From positions 434,001-498,000 of the forward strand of contig CP185406.1 of NCBI GenBank assembly GCA_049177145.1: a stretch of 64,000 nt of DNA. Reading direction: 5' to 3'. The notes beneath the pieces were generated by a model. The model saw only the letters and a program-made list of their open reading frames with translations. It had not been told where the DNA came from and ran no database searches. Positions within the stretch are counted from its first letter, which is position 1. Each line of letters opens with the position of its first letter. Source of the DNA: Hennigella sp049177145 (GTDB taxonomy: Bacteria > Bacillota_I > Bacilli_A > Mycoplasmatales > Mycoplasmoidaceae). Made by a program: the position numbers and the translations under genes. Shown here piece after piece: positions 54,392-64,000 of the stretch.

Positions 54392-55102
54392 ATGTATAAA
54401 AAGTGAAAAATTTTAGCTCTCATACCGGCAAGAGGAGGGTCTAAAACCATCAAGTATAAGAATATTCGAATCGTTGACAAACAACCGCTGATTTATTACA
54501 CTATTAAAGCGGCAAAACAATGTGATTTTATTGATGATATCATAGTTTCAACTGATTCAAATAGAATAGCAAGACAAGCGATTAAATGTGGTGCATCCGT
54601 TCCATTCTTGCGCCCAGCCAACTTAGCAACTGATATATCACCAACCATAGATTGTGTGATATATACCATTAATAAACTAAAATCCATTGGTAAAAAATAT
54701 GATATTTTAATTTTGTTACAACCTACCTCACCACTGAGAAGTAGTAGCGATATACTAAATGCTTTTTTATTGTTTATTAAAAATAAACAAGACTTATTAT
54801 CCATCAATCAAATCAATATTAACCCTCTTTTATATAGAACAAAAATAAATGATAATCTTTATAGAATAATTAATAAATCCTCTACTTGTCGTAGACAGGA
54901 CCTACCAACTTATTACAAAGTCAATGGTGCTATTTATATAAATTGGATAAAAACGCTGACGTCTAGCACAAGCTTAAATGATAACCCGATTGGCTATGTT
55001 ATGCCTTCTCACGCATCTATTGATATAGATACAATGGATGACCTTAATGCAGTAAAAAGGATCATTAGACAAAAAAATACAGCGAGGAAAAAATATGAGT
55101 AG
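54392..55102 (+). CDS. CMP-nonulosonate (sialic acid-type) cytidylyltransferase
   Basis: A 236-aa enzyme predicted to activate a nonulosonic acid with CTP. It has LIPARGGSKTIKYKNIR, VSTDSNRIARQAIKCGA, FLRPANLATD, ILLQPTSPLRSS, RRQDLPTYYKVNGAIYIN and SIDIDTMDDLNAV, all landmark segments of NeuA/PseF-type enzymes. It cannot be told from sequence whether the substrate is Neu5Ac, pseudaminic or legionaminic acid, and no synthase (neuB) is in the window. A TATAAT box overlaps the previous stop and lies 6 nt before the ATG. It overlaps the next gene by 8 nt. Confidence 0.85.
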
Positions 55103-56918
55103 AAAAGGAATTTTAAAATTATTACCTTCCACAATGTTGTGCATCATTCCTTGTGCACAAGTTATTTCTGGTTGTTCTGCTTTTGTTGTTGACCCAGAAA
55201 TTGCAGCACATGATGAAAATAGTTGACAACACGCGATTGAATATATTTCTAATTGCAAACACCCAACCATATATGTAACATGGAATGCATCTTATCTTTA
55301 CCAACAAGCAGCCAACCTATATTTTGCAAGTAGTCAAAAAGCAATTCAAACGGGGCATACATATTTGGATGAGGAATATAAATATCAAGATCAAATTTTT
55401 CTTGCTAGTTTTGATGTTTGGCATTATAAAGAAAATCAGCCCGGTCCAACCCCCGGATCGTTTGCTTTAAAATTTAATACATTAATAGATGAAAATCTAG
55501 GATATTCAGATATTTTGGCCAGGAGTACCGCTATAGGTAAACAGGCGCCTGATTTAGGCAACGGGAATAATATGTTAATCACTAATTTACAAGATTTTAA
55601 TTGTCAATTAGGTGAGTATAACACATTATTACCAGACTATGTGCCTTACGACCCAAATAATAAAACAAATATTGCATTCCTATTGAACAAGATCTTTGAT
55701 TTGTACGAAAAAGAAGACAAAAACATTAAATTTAATATCGTTATAAATGATTTTAATTGAAGAAGTTTATTTCAAGTTAGTAAATATGATAAAAATGTTT
55801 TGGATTCAATCATCAGAATTTTTAATAAAGTCGATAAATTTTATTTACTCTCCGAAGGTGGATATACATATCATATAGAAAATCAGGATTATTTTGATTA
55901 TAGGATACGAAACGGTTACGTCACATCAAAACAGCAAGAAAATGTGTGGAAAAACATAACCAGTTCTAATAATGAAATTGCAAGACAATATTGCTACTTA
56001 ACAGATTATTTTTATTTTTATAATAATGAAAAATATTTTTATCATTTTTCGGCAAGTTCTACCGCTACCTATGCCCCATGTTTATTAGACCCAAAAAGTT
56101 TCTTAACCAAAGAGACAACATACAAATTTTCCTCGCCATGATTTGTTCCCGGAACATACAAACAAGTTTTGGGCGAGGGCACCAATTTTAACAATTATTT
56201 AGAGTCATATCTTACATTTTTTAGATATGAATATAATGAGACATCGCAACCCAAATTTGATACATTGTGTGATCAAGCAACCATCCAAAATTTTGATGCA
56301 AGCAAACGCAACTTAATTTTCCTTTTACCTAAAGCTTTTTTACACAAAGAATGCGAAGAACAAATTTTTACAGAATGTAATAAAATATTACAAAAAATAG
56401 AGATCAATTTTCCTAAGGAACAATGAAATTATATATATAAGGCCCATCCAGCAATGAAATTTTCTGAGGTAGAAGATGTTGTAAAAAAAATATGAAATAA
56501 AGAAGTTTTGCCCACAAACACCCTTATTATCAACCCCATATACCCATTTGAATATCTGGCTACACTAGACCAATGAATGGTTGATTCGGACGTTGAAGAA
56601 TCTTATCATTTAATCGACCCAAACACTCTGTCTGATGATAAACCAAGCGGCGTTTTTGTGAGTTTTGATATGCTATCTACAGCCATTTATGCAACTATGT
56701 CTATGTTTGTCCATGAATATAATAAAACCTGAAATGATGTTAAACATTTAGTAAATCCACAAAGCTTTTATATTCCAAGAAAATTTTCTATATGATCGTA
56801 TGAATATAGTAAAAACCATGATTTTAGTGATGAAAACATTGCTGCCTTATGAAGATCATATAAACCTCTTTGTCAAAATGGTGAATTTCCAGATATTAAC
56901 ATATTTGAGAAAATTTAA
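55095..56918 (+). CDS. Lipoprotein resembling GT80-type sialyltransferases
   Basis: A 607-aa protein with signal KGILKLLPSTMLCIIPCAQ and lipobox VISGC (Cys near residue 27), so probably anchored outside the membrane. The mature part lines up, by eye and from memory, with the Pasteurella PM0188 (PmST1) GT-B fold: TIYVTWNASYLYQQAANL at the start, KFYLLSEGGYTY (E254, position of the DDG catalytic motif), YFYHFSASSTATY, the HP motif in IYKAHPAMKF (H451), IINPIYPFEYLATL and PSGVFVSFDMLS (S523, position of the SS motif). The preceding neuA-like gene overlaps by 8 nt and would supply CMP-sugar. Acceptor unknown. The first acidic residue of D/E-D/E-G is Ser here. About ten TGA Trp codons. Confidence 0.6.
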
Positions 56919-56935
56919 ATATTTATAATAATTAA

Positions 56936-57817
56936 ATGGTCTTATTACAAAAATACATAGCCGCTGTTTCTGGTGGACCAGATTCAATGGCATTATTAGA
57001 TAAATACCACAACAAAATTGTTGGCGTTTGTCATGTTAACTATCATAAAAGAAGTGATAGTAATTTTGATGCACAAATAGTAAGAGATTATTGCAAAAAA
57101 CATAAAATTCAGATTTCTATTTTAGATGTTGATCAAAAAATTTATAAGAATTGTAAAAATTTTCAAAATTTAGCTCGACAAATTCGATATAAATTCTTTG
57201 TTAAATGCGCTAAAAAGTTTAAATGTAATAATTTATTAATTGCTCACAATTTAAACGATTTTTTGGAGACAGCAATCATGCAAAAAAACCGTAAAAGTTT
57301 GAATTTCTTTTATGGTATTAAATCAACAAACAAATTTGAGTCATTAAATATTTATCGCCCTTTAATTAATGAATTTAAGGTTGATCTAGAAAAATATTGC
57401 CAAAATAACGGCATTAGCTATGCTATTGATTCGACTAACGCTTTAGATATATATGAGAGAAATAGAGTTAGAAAACGATTATCAAAATTATCTAAAACTG
57501 AACAAATTAAACTTTATAAAAAATTTGTTAATAGGAATAAAAAACAACCTAAATTAGAAAAACAAGTCAATTTATATCTAAATCAGTGATCTAAAACACA
57601 ATATTCAGTTAAGTATTTTAAAACAGTTAAATTAGATTTGCAAAACAGTTTAATTTATGTGTATTTAAAAAATAGTTTAATTATTAATATTAACTATAAT
57701 AAAATTAAATTAGTTAGAGACTATATAGTCTCTAAAAAGTCTAATAATAGTCTAAGATTAGCTGACAATATTAGATTAGTTAAGAAAGATGGAAAAGTAA
57801 AAATTGTAAGGAGTTAG
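56936..57817 (+). CDS. tilS: tRNA(Ile)-lysidine synthase
   Basis: A 293-aa ATPase that converts the CAU anticodon of a tRNA-Ile to LAU so it reads AUA. PP-loop AVSGGPDSMALLDKY near the N-terminus, then VCHVNYHKRSDSNFDAQIV and IAHNLNDFLETAIMQ; the C-terminal part is shorter than in E. coli, as usual in mycoplasmas. TATAAT lies 6 nt before the ATG with no ribosome binding site. It ends 1 nt before hprK. Confidence 0.92.
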
Positions 57818-57818
57818 C

Positions 57819-58772
57819 ATGTCAAAGAAAATAACAGTTAAAGAATTATTAAACAATTTTGATTTTAATGTTGTTAATAAAGGAAGACCAAGTAGTAGAT
57901 ATATTACCTCATCTGGTGTAGCCAGAATAGGTATTGAATTATCTACTAACATTAAACCTGCTTACAAAAAACAAACTAATATTGTATGCTTTGGTACATC
58001 TGAACTTAACTATTTTAAACAATGTTCAATGTATGAATTAAGAAAAATGGCAAGACGTGTTAAAAAGCTAAACCCTCCTATCATTATTCTTAACTCTGCT
58101 TTTAAAGCAGATAATATTAAAACTATCTTAAAAGCATTTGGTAGAACAGATATTACTATTGCATCTGTTGCAATGTCTTCTGAAGACATTTATTTTGAAT
58201 TATCACCATGAGTTGCTAAGAAGATTGCGCCAAGTTCAATTATTCATGGTACATTAATGTCTATATATGGAATAGGTGTTTTGATTACTGGTGATTCAGG
58301 CACAGGAAAATCTGAAGCAGCTATGGAATTATTAAAACAAGGACGTATGTTTGTTGGTGATGATGCTATTGAAGTATATAACTTTGGACAAGCTATATAT
58401 GGTCGTCCATCAGATATAGCTAAACAATTTATGGAAGTAAGAGGTTTGGGTATATTGGATGTAAGTAGAATGTTTGGATGACAAAAAACATTAGAAGAAA
58501 CTCAAATTCATATGATTGTTCACTTGGTGAACCCTGAATTAGGTAAAAAGAAACTAAATGATTTTGAAAGATTAGGCACAGAACAAGCAAAAGAAAAAAT
58601 CCGTGGCGTTTATTTACCTAAATATTTTATTCCAGTTACTGCTGGTAGACCAACAGCTAGTTTAATTGAATCTGCTGTAGTCGACTTTAAATTAAAGAAA
58701 TCAGGTTACAACTCAGCAGAAACTTATTTAGAAAATTACGATAAAGTCATTACTAAAGGAGCAAGAAAATAA
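57819..58772 (+). CDS. hprK: HPr kinase/phosphorylase
   Basis: A 317-aa enzyme phosphorylating Ser46 of HPr to link sugar transport and metabolism. P-loop GDSGTGKSEAAMELL, capping GDDAIEVYNFG and signature MEVRGLGILDVSRMFG are intact, as is the C-terminal LPKYFIPVTAGRPTASLIE. Two TGA Trp codons. GGAG site before ATG. Its stop overlaps the lgt start by one base; hprK-lgt-trxB-whiA is a standard Firmicute order. Confidence 0.96.
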
Positions 58773-59797
58773 TGTTTGGTAGTTGGATTCATACACGACC
58801 AGAAGTTATTTGAGATCAATTAACAACTCCATTTGCTTTCGGTAATGTTAGATGATATGCCATCTTTATTATGATTGGCTTTATTATTGCTATTGTCGCT
58901 TCATGTTTAAAAATGTGAAAAAGATATAAAATATCTACTGAACCATTTTATTGATTTATTTTAATTGGGGTTCCATTAGCAATTTTTGGTGCCAACTTTG
59001 GTTCGTGTGTATTGGGCGAACCAGCAGGAAAACCTTGATCAGAATTTTGAACACACTTTGGCGAAGGTTTAGCAATTGAGTGAGGTGTTTTATTTGTTGT
59101 CGTTGCTGCATTCATATACTTTCCATTAGTTCTTAAAATACCAAGATATAGAGTTAAAGATGAATTTAATTCTGACCATCAAGTTAAACGAATTAGTTTT
59201 TGAATGTACGCTGACGCAATTATTCCATGTATATTAATAGCCCAATTTATTGGTAGATGGGGCAACTACATGAATCAAGAAGTTTATGGTGCAGTTGTTA
59301 CATCTGAAGGTTTAGCAAAATTTTTACATGATTGTCTACCTTATATGTGAGACACCACAAACCAATGTTATTATCAGCCCTTATTCCTTTGGGAAGGAAT
59401 AGGTAATGCTGTTATGTTCTTTGTCTTCTATTTTGGAGTCGAGTTTATTAGACAAAGAAAAGCGGGAGATATGGCTGCTGGATACTTTGTATGATATGGA
59501 ACATTTAGACTTTGTTTGGAACCGTTAAGAGACCCTGAATTTAAATCTGCTGCAACTATGATATTCTCTGCTATATTTGTGGCATTAGGTGTTATCTTCA
59601 TCTTGCTTAACCATTTAGTAATAGCTAAGGTGAGAGACAAAAAAATATGACATACTTTATTCAAGTATGGTCCTAAAGAAGTGTTTATCATGATTGATTG
59701 TGGTTGACATAAGGAAAAGAATATTAAATATAAAGACAGACAATATTATGATTGTGTAAGACAACCACAAGAAATGATATACTTTGGAGCTTGGTAG
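58772..59797 (+). CDS. lgt: Prolipoprotein diacylglyceryl transferase
   Basis: A 341-aa seven-helix enzyme that attaches diacylglycerol to the lipobox Cys of prolipoproteins such as those at 2071, 35788 and 55095. Motifs: VRWYAIFIMIGF, the Lgt signature AQFIGRWGNYMNQEVYG, LEPLRDPEF in the later helix. The C-terminus carries about 55 extra cytoplasmic residues (FIMIDCGWHKEKNIKYKDRQYYDCVRQP). Many Trp codons are TGA. It overlaps hprK by one base. Confidence 0.94.
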
Positions 59798-59800
59798 ATT

Positions 59801-60658
59801 ATGGGATTAGAAGTAGAAGTAGTTGGTGAAACTAATAAATTTGATGTTATTTGTATTGGTGGTGGAATAGCTGGAATGACAGCTAGCTCCATTGTTACAC
59901 AATCTGGATTAAAATCTTGTTTTCTTGAAAAAGATGTTCCTGGTGGGAAATTAATGCATATTGACACCATTCATAATTTTTCTCAACCAAATATATCTGG
60001 TAAAGATTTGGGTTTATCTATCTTCAAACAATCCACCGAAGAAGTAAAAACCAGCTATGTTTATGGCGATGTTCAAACAATAAAACCAAAAAATGGTTTA
60101 TTTTACTTATTTACAGCTGATGGACAAACATGAGAAGCTAAAGCACTTATCATTTGTGTTGGCACAGGAATTAAGAGATTAAATATAGATGGTGAAGACA
60201 AATATTTTAATCATGGGTTAAGTTATTGTGTAATGTGCGATGCAGCTATTGCTAAAGATAAAATGGCCGCACTTATTGGTCAAACCAACAATTTAGAATA
60301 TTTAAAAAAGTTTGCTAGTAAAGTTGATATATATCAACCAAGTGATATTAAATCAGTTGAAGGTGATGGTTCAAAAGTAACTGGATTAATTAAAAATGAT
60401 GGATCTAAAGTTGTTTGTGATTTTGTTTTTGTCGAAAATGGTTATGAGTCAAATTTAAACTTTCTACCATCAGACATTAAATTAGATGCAAAACAACAAT
60501 TAATTGTAGATGATAAAATGGCGAGCCCATATTTTGAAGGCGTGTTTGGCTGTGGCGATTGCATTAATAAAGAACCCAAAATGATTCAACCAGCCATGCA
60601 ACAAGCAGCTATTGCCGCTAATTCAGCAATTAAATATGTAAAATCTAAACATTGATAA
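59801..60658 (+). CDS. trxB: Thioredoxin reductase-like flavoprotein with degenerate NAD(P)H domain
   Basis: A 285-aa FAD protein. The FAD motif ICIGGGIAGMTASSI, PGGKLMHIDTIHNF, redox pair C143-VM-C146 and final GCGDCINKE are those of TrxB. The middle domain is short: where NADPH-dependent enzymes have VVGGGNSAxEEA and HRRxxFRA, this protein reads AALIGQTNNLEYLKKF and YQPSD, so neither the GxGxxA nor the arginine motif is visible. It may use NADH poorly or another reductant such as ferredoxin. Adjacent lgt and whiA place it at the usual trxB site. The last codon before TAA is a TGA Trp. Confidence 0.85.
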
Positions 60659-61578
60659 TGAAAAAACAAACTTTTAGCGAACAAGTAAAAAAAGAAATAT
60701 GTAGTTTGGTTTTTGAAGACCATTGCTTGAAAGCTTTGCTTTCCTCTTTTATTACTAATAAACTAACTGTTATTTTAAAAGCTAACGAATATACATGGAG
60801 ATTAACTAGTCAATTTCCATTTATAATCGAATTTATTGCTAACTCATTCAAAAATTTGTATGATGTTAAAATCACCAAACAGATAGATAAGAATGCAACC
60901 AATATTAATGGACAGACAAACTATATAGACATAGTTGGTAATTTTGACCAAATAGAAAGTGATTTGGCCTTAAATGATAAATATTCAAATAAAGTTTGTC
61001 CATTAGATTGTTGCAAGAGAGCATATATAGCAGGTGCCTTCCTTGCGGGCGGTTCTATCAATTCATTAGATGCCAAATTTTACCATCTAGAAATACGCAG
61101 TAGTGACTGAGAATACTTGTTCTTTCAACAAAAAATGTTAATTAGTTTTGGTATCTATCCGGTTTTGACAAAACATTCTAAAAAACAATTTATTCTTTAT
61201 CTAAAGAAAGTTAATCAGATCTCTGACTTTCTTAAATTAATCGGTGCTGGTAACTGCATGTTGGCTTTTGAAGATAGAAAGATATCTAAGGATGCTAATA
61301 TGTCAGTTACACGATGAAACAACCTAGATATTAGTAATATTAATAAATCTACCGTTAGTGGTGTAAAACAGGTTGATCAGATTAAAAAGATTAAAAAGTC
61401 TTCTTTATGAAACAAACAATCTAATAAATTCAAAGCTTTTTGTGAACTTAGATTGTCCCGCCCATCCAGTTCATTAACTGAATTAGTTAGGTTAATGAAA
61501 GAAAAACATAATATTAAAACAACTAAACCAGGTTTGAATCATATAGTAAGAAAATTAGATAAGTTAAGCAAGGAGTAA
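60658..61578 (+). CDS. whiA: WhiA-family DNA-binding protein
   Basis: A 306-aa protein with an N-terminal degenerate LAGLIDADG domain (RAYIAGAFLAGGSINSLDAKFYHLEI) and a C-terminal HTH (SSSLTELVRLMKEKHNIKTTKPGLNHIVRKLDKL). WhiA affects cell division or development genes in Gram-positives, and in mycoplasmas binds ribosomal-protein operons. Start is ATG 60658, overlapping trxB (TAATG). Four TGA Trp codons. Confidence 0.93.
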
Positions 61579-61580
61579 TT

Positions 61581-61826
61581 ATGAAATACACATATACACC
61601 CAAAGGTGTTTGTTCACAAAAGTTTGAATTGGAACTAGAAAACAACATCATTAAAAAATTAACAATCACGGGTGGTTGTCCTGGTAACACTATGGCGGTT
61701 TGTAAATTAGTAGAAGGACAAACTCTTGATTGAGCTATACAAAGACTAAAAGGAATTGATTGTAGAGGCAGAGGAACTAGTTGTGCAGATCAAGTGGCAC
61801 AATTCTTTGGATCTATTAAAAAATAA
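61581..61826 (+). CDS. TSCPD-domain protein (TIGR03905-like)
   Basis: An 81-aa Cys-rich small protein (MKYTYTPKGVCSQKFELELE ... TITGGCPGNTMAVCKLVEGQ ... GIDCRGRGTSCADQVAQF). This is the TSCPD module also found at the C-terminus of B12-dependent RNR; stand-alone versions occur in anaerobes and their role is uncertain. It is 2 nt after whiA and shares one base with the next start. Confidence 0.8.
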
Positions 61827-62371
61827 TGCTGACCATTAAAGTGTTTGATATTCCAACTAAGTTACATAAATGTAATTTACCATTTAATATAGTTGAACAT
61901 TGCAATCAATACAAAGACACATATACAAGACACGCAAGCACATTTGCTTGAATGTGTTTATCTAAATATATTGATTTGCGAAAAGTTAAATTTACACAAA
62001 ATGGTAAACCTTATATAGTTGGTATTAAAAAATACTTTAGCCTATCACATAGTTTTGATAAAGTGGCCATAGCAATATGTGACAAACCTATAGGGATAGA
62101 TATAGAAAAGACTTTACCACTAGGTATAGCCTCGTCATTAGCTTCTCGAGTATTAAAAGGACGAGATTTGACTTCATACCATAATGCTAAAGATCAATCT
62201 TTATGATTTACTAAATATTGGACTAAATATGAAGCTTTCAACAAGCTAAAAGGCGACAAATTAACACTTAAAAGTTTTGGTTATAAGATAAAGAATAAGA
62301 CTATAACAAAGACAATTAGAAATAAGCAATTTGTGTTAACTTATATATTAAAAAAGAAGAATGGAGAATAA
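61826..62371 (+). CDS. 4'-phosphopantetheinyl transferase superfamily protein (Sfp-like)
   Basis: A 181-aa protein matching Sfp-type transferases: NGKPYIVGIKKYFSLSHSFDKVAIAICDKPIGIDIEK and WFTKYWTKYEAFNKLKG (metal-binding D and E). It would move phosphopantetheine from CoA onto an acyl carrier protein. Mollicutes normally use the AcpS type, and no carrier protein is seen here. Starts at ATG 61826 overlapping the previous stop; ends at a terminator. Confidence 0.78.
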
Positions 62372-62384
62372 TCCATCTTTTTTG
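62354..62384 (+). terminator. Terminator of the tilS-to-PPTase run
   Basis: ATGGA/TCCAT stem with one bulge, extended by A/T pairs, then a T7 tract; it overlaps the end of the PPTase gene. Confidence 0.6.
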
Positions 62385-62420
62385 AACTTATAATAATTAC
62401 ATATTAAGTTAAGGAGAATT

Positions 62421-62915
62421 ATGGAAGATAATATTCAAACAAGAAGGGTTAATCCCAGAGCATTAAGTTCTATATTAACAATTTCAATGTTGGTATGCCT
62501 ATTTATCACGTTTTGTATAGGTGCATTCACAACTATGAGAACGGTTCCTGTTTCTGTAACAGCAACTGAAATAAAATGAGAATTAGTATGAAAAAATTGT
62601 GCACCATACCTAGTGTTTGTGTTAATAGCATTTTTGTTAGGAATCGTAAAATTCTTTATGTGCACTATGCCATTAAGAAAAGAATATCCAAGCAAAGACA
62701 CAATTAAATTTCAATTCATAATAGAAATAATTGGTTTAATAATGTTATTAATCGGCTGCCTATCATTAACTTTCCTTTTAGGAACAATTAATGTAGAATC
62801 TGAAGCTATTGATGCTTTCCTTGGAACGCCTAATGACCCAATAATTATTGTTCAAGCTATATTGTTAGGTATTCAGGTTGCATGTGGTGGATTAGCATAT
62901 CATAACTATAAATAA
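62421..62915 (+). CDS. Four-helix membrane protein, function unknown
   Basis: A 164-aa protein with four hydrophobic helices (SSILTISMLVCLFITFCIGAF, YLVFVLIAFLLGIVKFFM, IIEIIGLIMLLIGCLSLTFLLG, IIIVQAILLGIQVACGGLAY). Good AAGGAG site. Two TGA Trp codons. No family recognised. Stand-alone between two terminators. Confidence 0.75.
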
Positions 62916-62939
62916 AAAAAGAGGTTGGACCTCTTTTTA
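62914..62939. terminator. Bidirectional terminator between the membrane protein and fhs
   Basis: AAAAAGAGG/CCTCTTTTT stem with loop TTGGA; it ends at the fhs stop. Confidence 0.85.
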
Positions 62940-64000
62940 TTTTCAAGTTTTTGCTCTTGGAATTGCTGGTAATCCAGGCATTCTAAATACTTTATCACAA
63001 AGAATGACTGCTAATCTACTACCTGTATTAAGTAATATATCTTGTACTCCTATTACTGGTCTACCATTTTCTCAACTTGTTGAGATAGAACCAGGTTTCT
63101 TACTCATACATACATAGAAACCGTTCTTACTATATTTAGCAATAAGTTTTTTAGCTTTATCTGAATAGTTAATAGTTTTGATGCTGTAACACTTATTAAC
63201 TATTTGTTCAATCTTAGTTTTTAAATCTTGACTAGGTTTGTATAAGAACTTGGGAGTTTTAGGGGCTTTAGCTAATTGGATTACTTTTTTAGCTAAATCT
63301 GATCCACCTTTTGATCCATTAACAAAACCTGTATCAAAACTATAAACGACTTTTTTGGATTCTAAGAATTTAGCTAATTTCTTCATATCTGCTTTAGTAT
63401 CACTAGCAAATTGATTAATAGCAACTACTAAAGGAATTTTATATTGTTGAAGGTGATTTATATGAATTTCAAGATTCTTTAAACCAGCTTTGAAATTACC
63501 CTCGCCTTTTTCTAATATTGATTTAATTGTTGATACTAAAACGATACAAGATGGTCTTAGACCATTTTCTTGACAAATTATATTTAAAAACTTTTCAGCT
63601 CCCAAATCCGAACCAAAGCCACCCTCTGTTACACAATAGTTAGCTAATTGTAATCCAGCTTTTGTAGCTATAGTTGTAGATACACCGATAGAAATATTAG
63701 CAAACGGTCCACCAGATACTAGAGCCATATTTCCTTCTAATGTTTGAACAATATTTGGTTTAAAACAATCTTCCATGATACTCATTATGGCTTTAGTGAT
63801 GCCTAATTGTTTTAAATATACCGGTTTGCCACTAGTAGAGTAAGCAACTAACATATTGTTTAATCTCTTTTCAAAATCATGCTTAGATTTAGATAAACAG
63901 AAGATAGTCATGATTTCACATGCTGATGTAATATCAAATCTTGTTGTATAAGATTTCTCTTTATTAATGTCTACGGTAATAGATCTTAATGATCTATCAT
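62937..64000 (-). CDS. fhs: Formate--tetrahydrofolate ligase, C-terminal part (runs off window)
   Basis: About 353 C-terminal residues of an ATP-dependent enzyme that charges formate onto tetrahydrofolate for purine and formyl-Met synthesis. Conserved stretches: SLRSITVDI near the window edge, FDITSACEIMTIFCLSK, MALVSGGPFANISIG, YCVTEGGFGSDLGAEKF, VVAINQF and MPGLPAIPRAKTW at the end. Two TGA Trp codons lie in the tail, the second right before the final Lys and TAA. The 5' part is outside. Confidence 0.95.

Noticed and set aside
1..64000. CRISPR array or phage genes
   Set aside because: No regularly spaced short repeats, cas genes, integrase or phage structural genes were seen on either strand.

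Overview
The window comes from a Mollicute (mycoplasma) chromosome. DNA is AT-rich, and nearly every long gene reads through in-frame TGA at conserved Trp positions (rplA, gyrA, secA, uvrB, arcA, arcB, yidC and others), so genetic code 4 was used for all coordinates. The gene set (arginine deiminase pathway, IspD and IspE of the MEP isoprenoid route, an anaerobic ribonucleotide reductase, a full pyrimidine operon without carAB, lipoproteins with MKK... leaders) would fit a host-associated, oxygen-avoiding member of the M. penetrans/M. iowae/M. muris (Malacoplasma) side of the group. That placement is inference.

Layout. 0-2 kb: start of a deoxynucleoside kinase, ispD, then rplK-rplA. 2-3.7 kb: a Big_2-type lipoprotein gene wedged between the intact rplA 3' end and a 142-bp near-identical copy of it. 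3.8-7 kb: pth and an anaerobic RNR locus in which NrdD is split, its glycyl-radical tail being a separate 62-aa protein encoded after nrdG. 7-11.5 kb (minus): membrane protein, tdk, ychF, fba, rpoE. 11.5-16.1 kb (minus): gltX-ispE-rsmA-yidC-rnpA-rpmH, diverging from dnaA-dnaN with a likely oriC between dnaA and dnaN. 18.8-24.5 kb: sigma-like gene, DUF948-like protein, secA, uvrB. 24.5-27.8 kb: arcABC. 27.8-30.3 kb: an F420-0 glutamate ligase-like gene and an IMPDH/GMP reductase-like gene. 30.2-35.5 kb (minus): pyrC-pyrK-pyrD-pyrF-pyrE-pyrB, with PyrB carrying a fused PyrI zinc domain. 35.8-41.8 kb: lipoprotein, then yaaA-gyrB-gyrA-membrane protein (minus). 42-46.5 kb: tmRNA, nusA, a 43-aa membrane protein, infB, rbfA. 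46.5-52.6 kb: envelope genes, including an LTA-synthase-like phosphotransferase, two Pr6Pr-like membrane paralogues, tRNA-Ser and a diadenylate cyclase. 52.6-56.9 kb: a MATE-type transporter, a CMP-nonulosonate cytidylyltransferase and a lipoprotein resembling GT80 sialyltransferases. 56.9-62.4 kb: tilS-hprK-lgt-trxB-whiA-TSCPD-PPTase. The window ends inside fhs (minus).

How parts fit. Arginine breakdown (arcABC) makes carbamoyl phosphate, which PyrB needs; no carAB is present here, so catabolism may feed pyrimidine synthesis. NrdD/NrdG supply dNTPs without oxygen, alongside salvage by Tdk and the deoxynucleoside kinase. The 52.6-56.9 kb genes look like a compact surface-sialylation unit. Many genes have TATAAT 6-10 nt before ATG and no ribosome binding site, suggesting frequent leaderless mRNAs.
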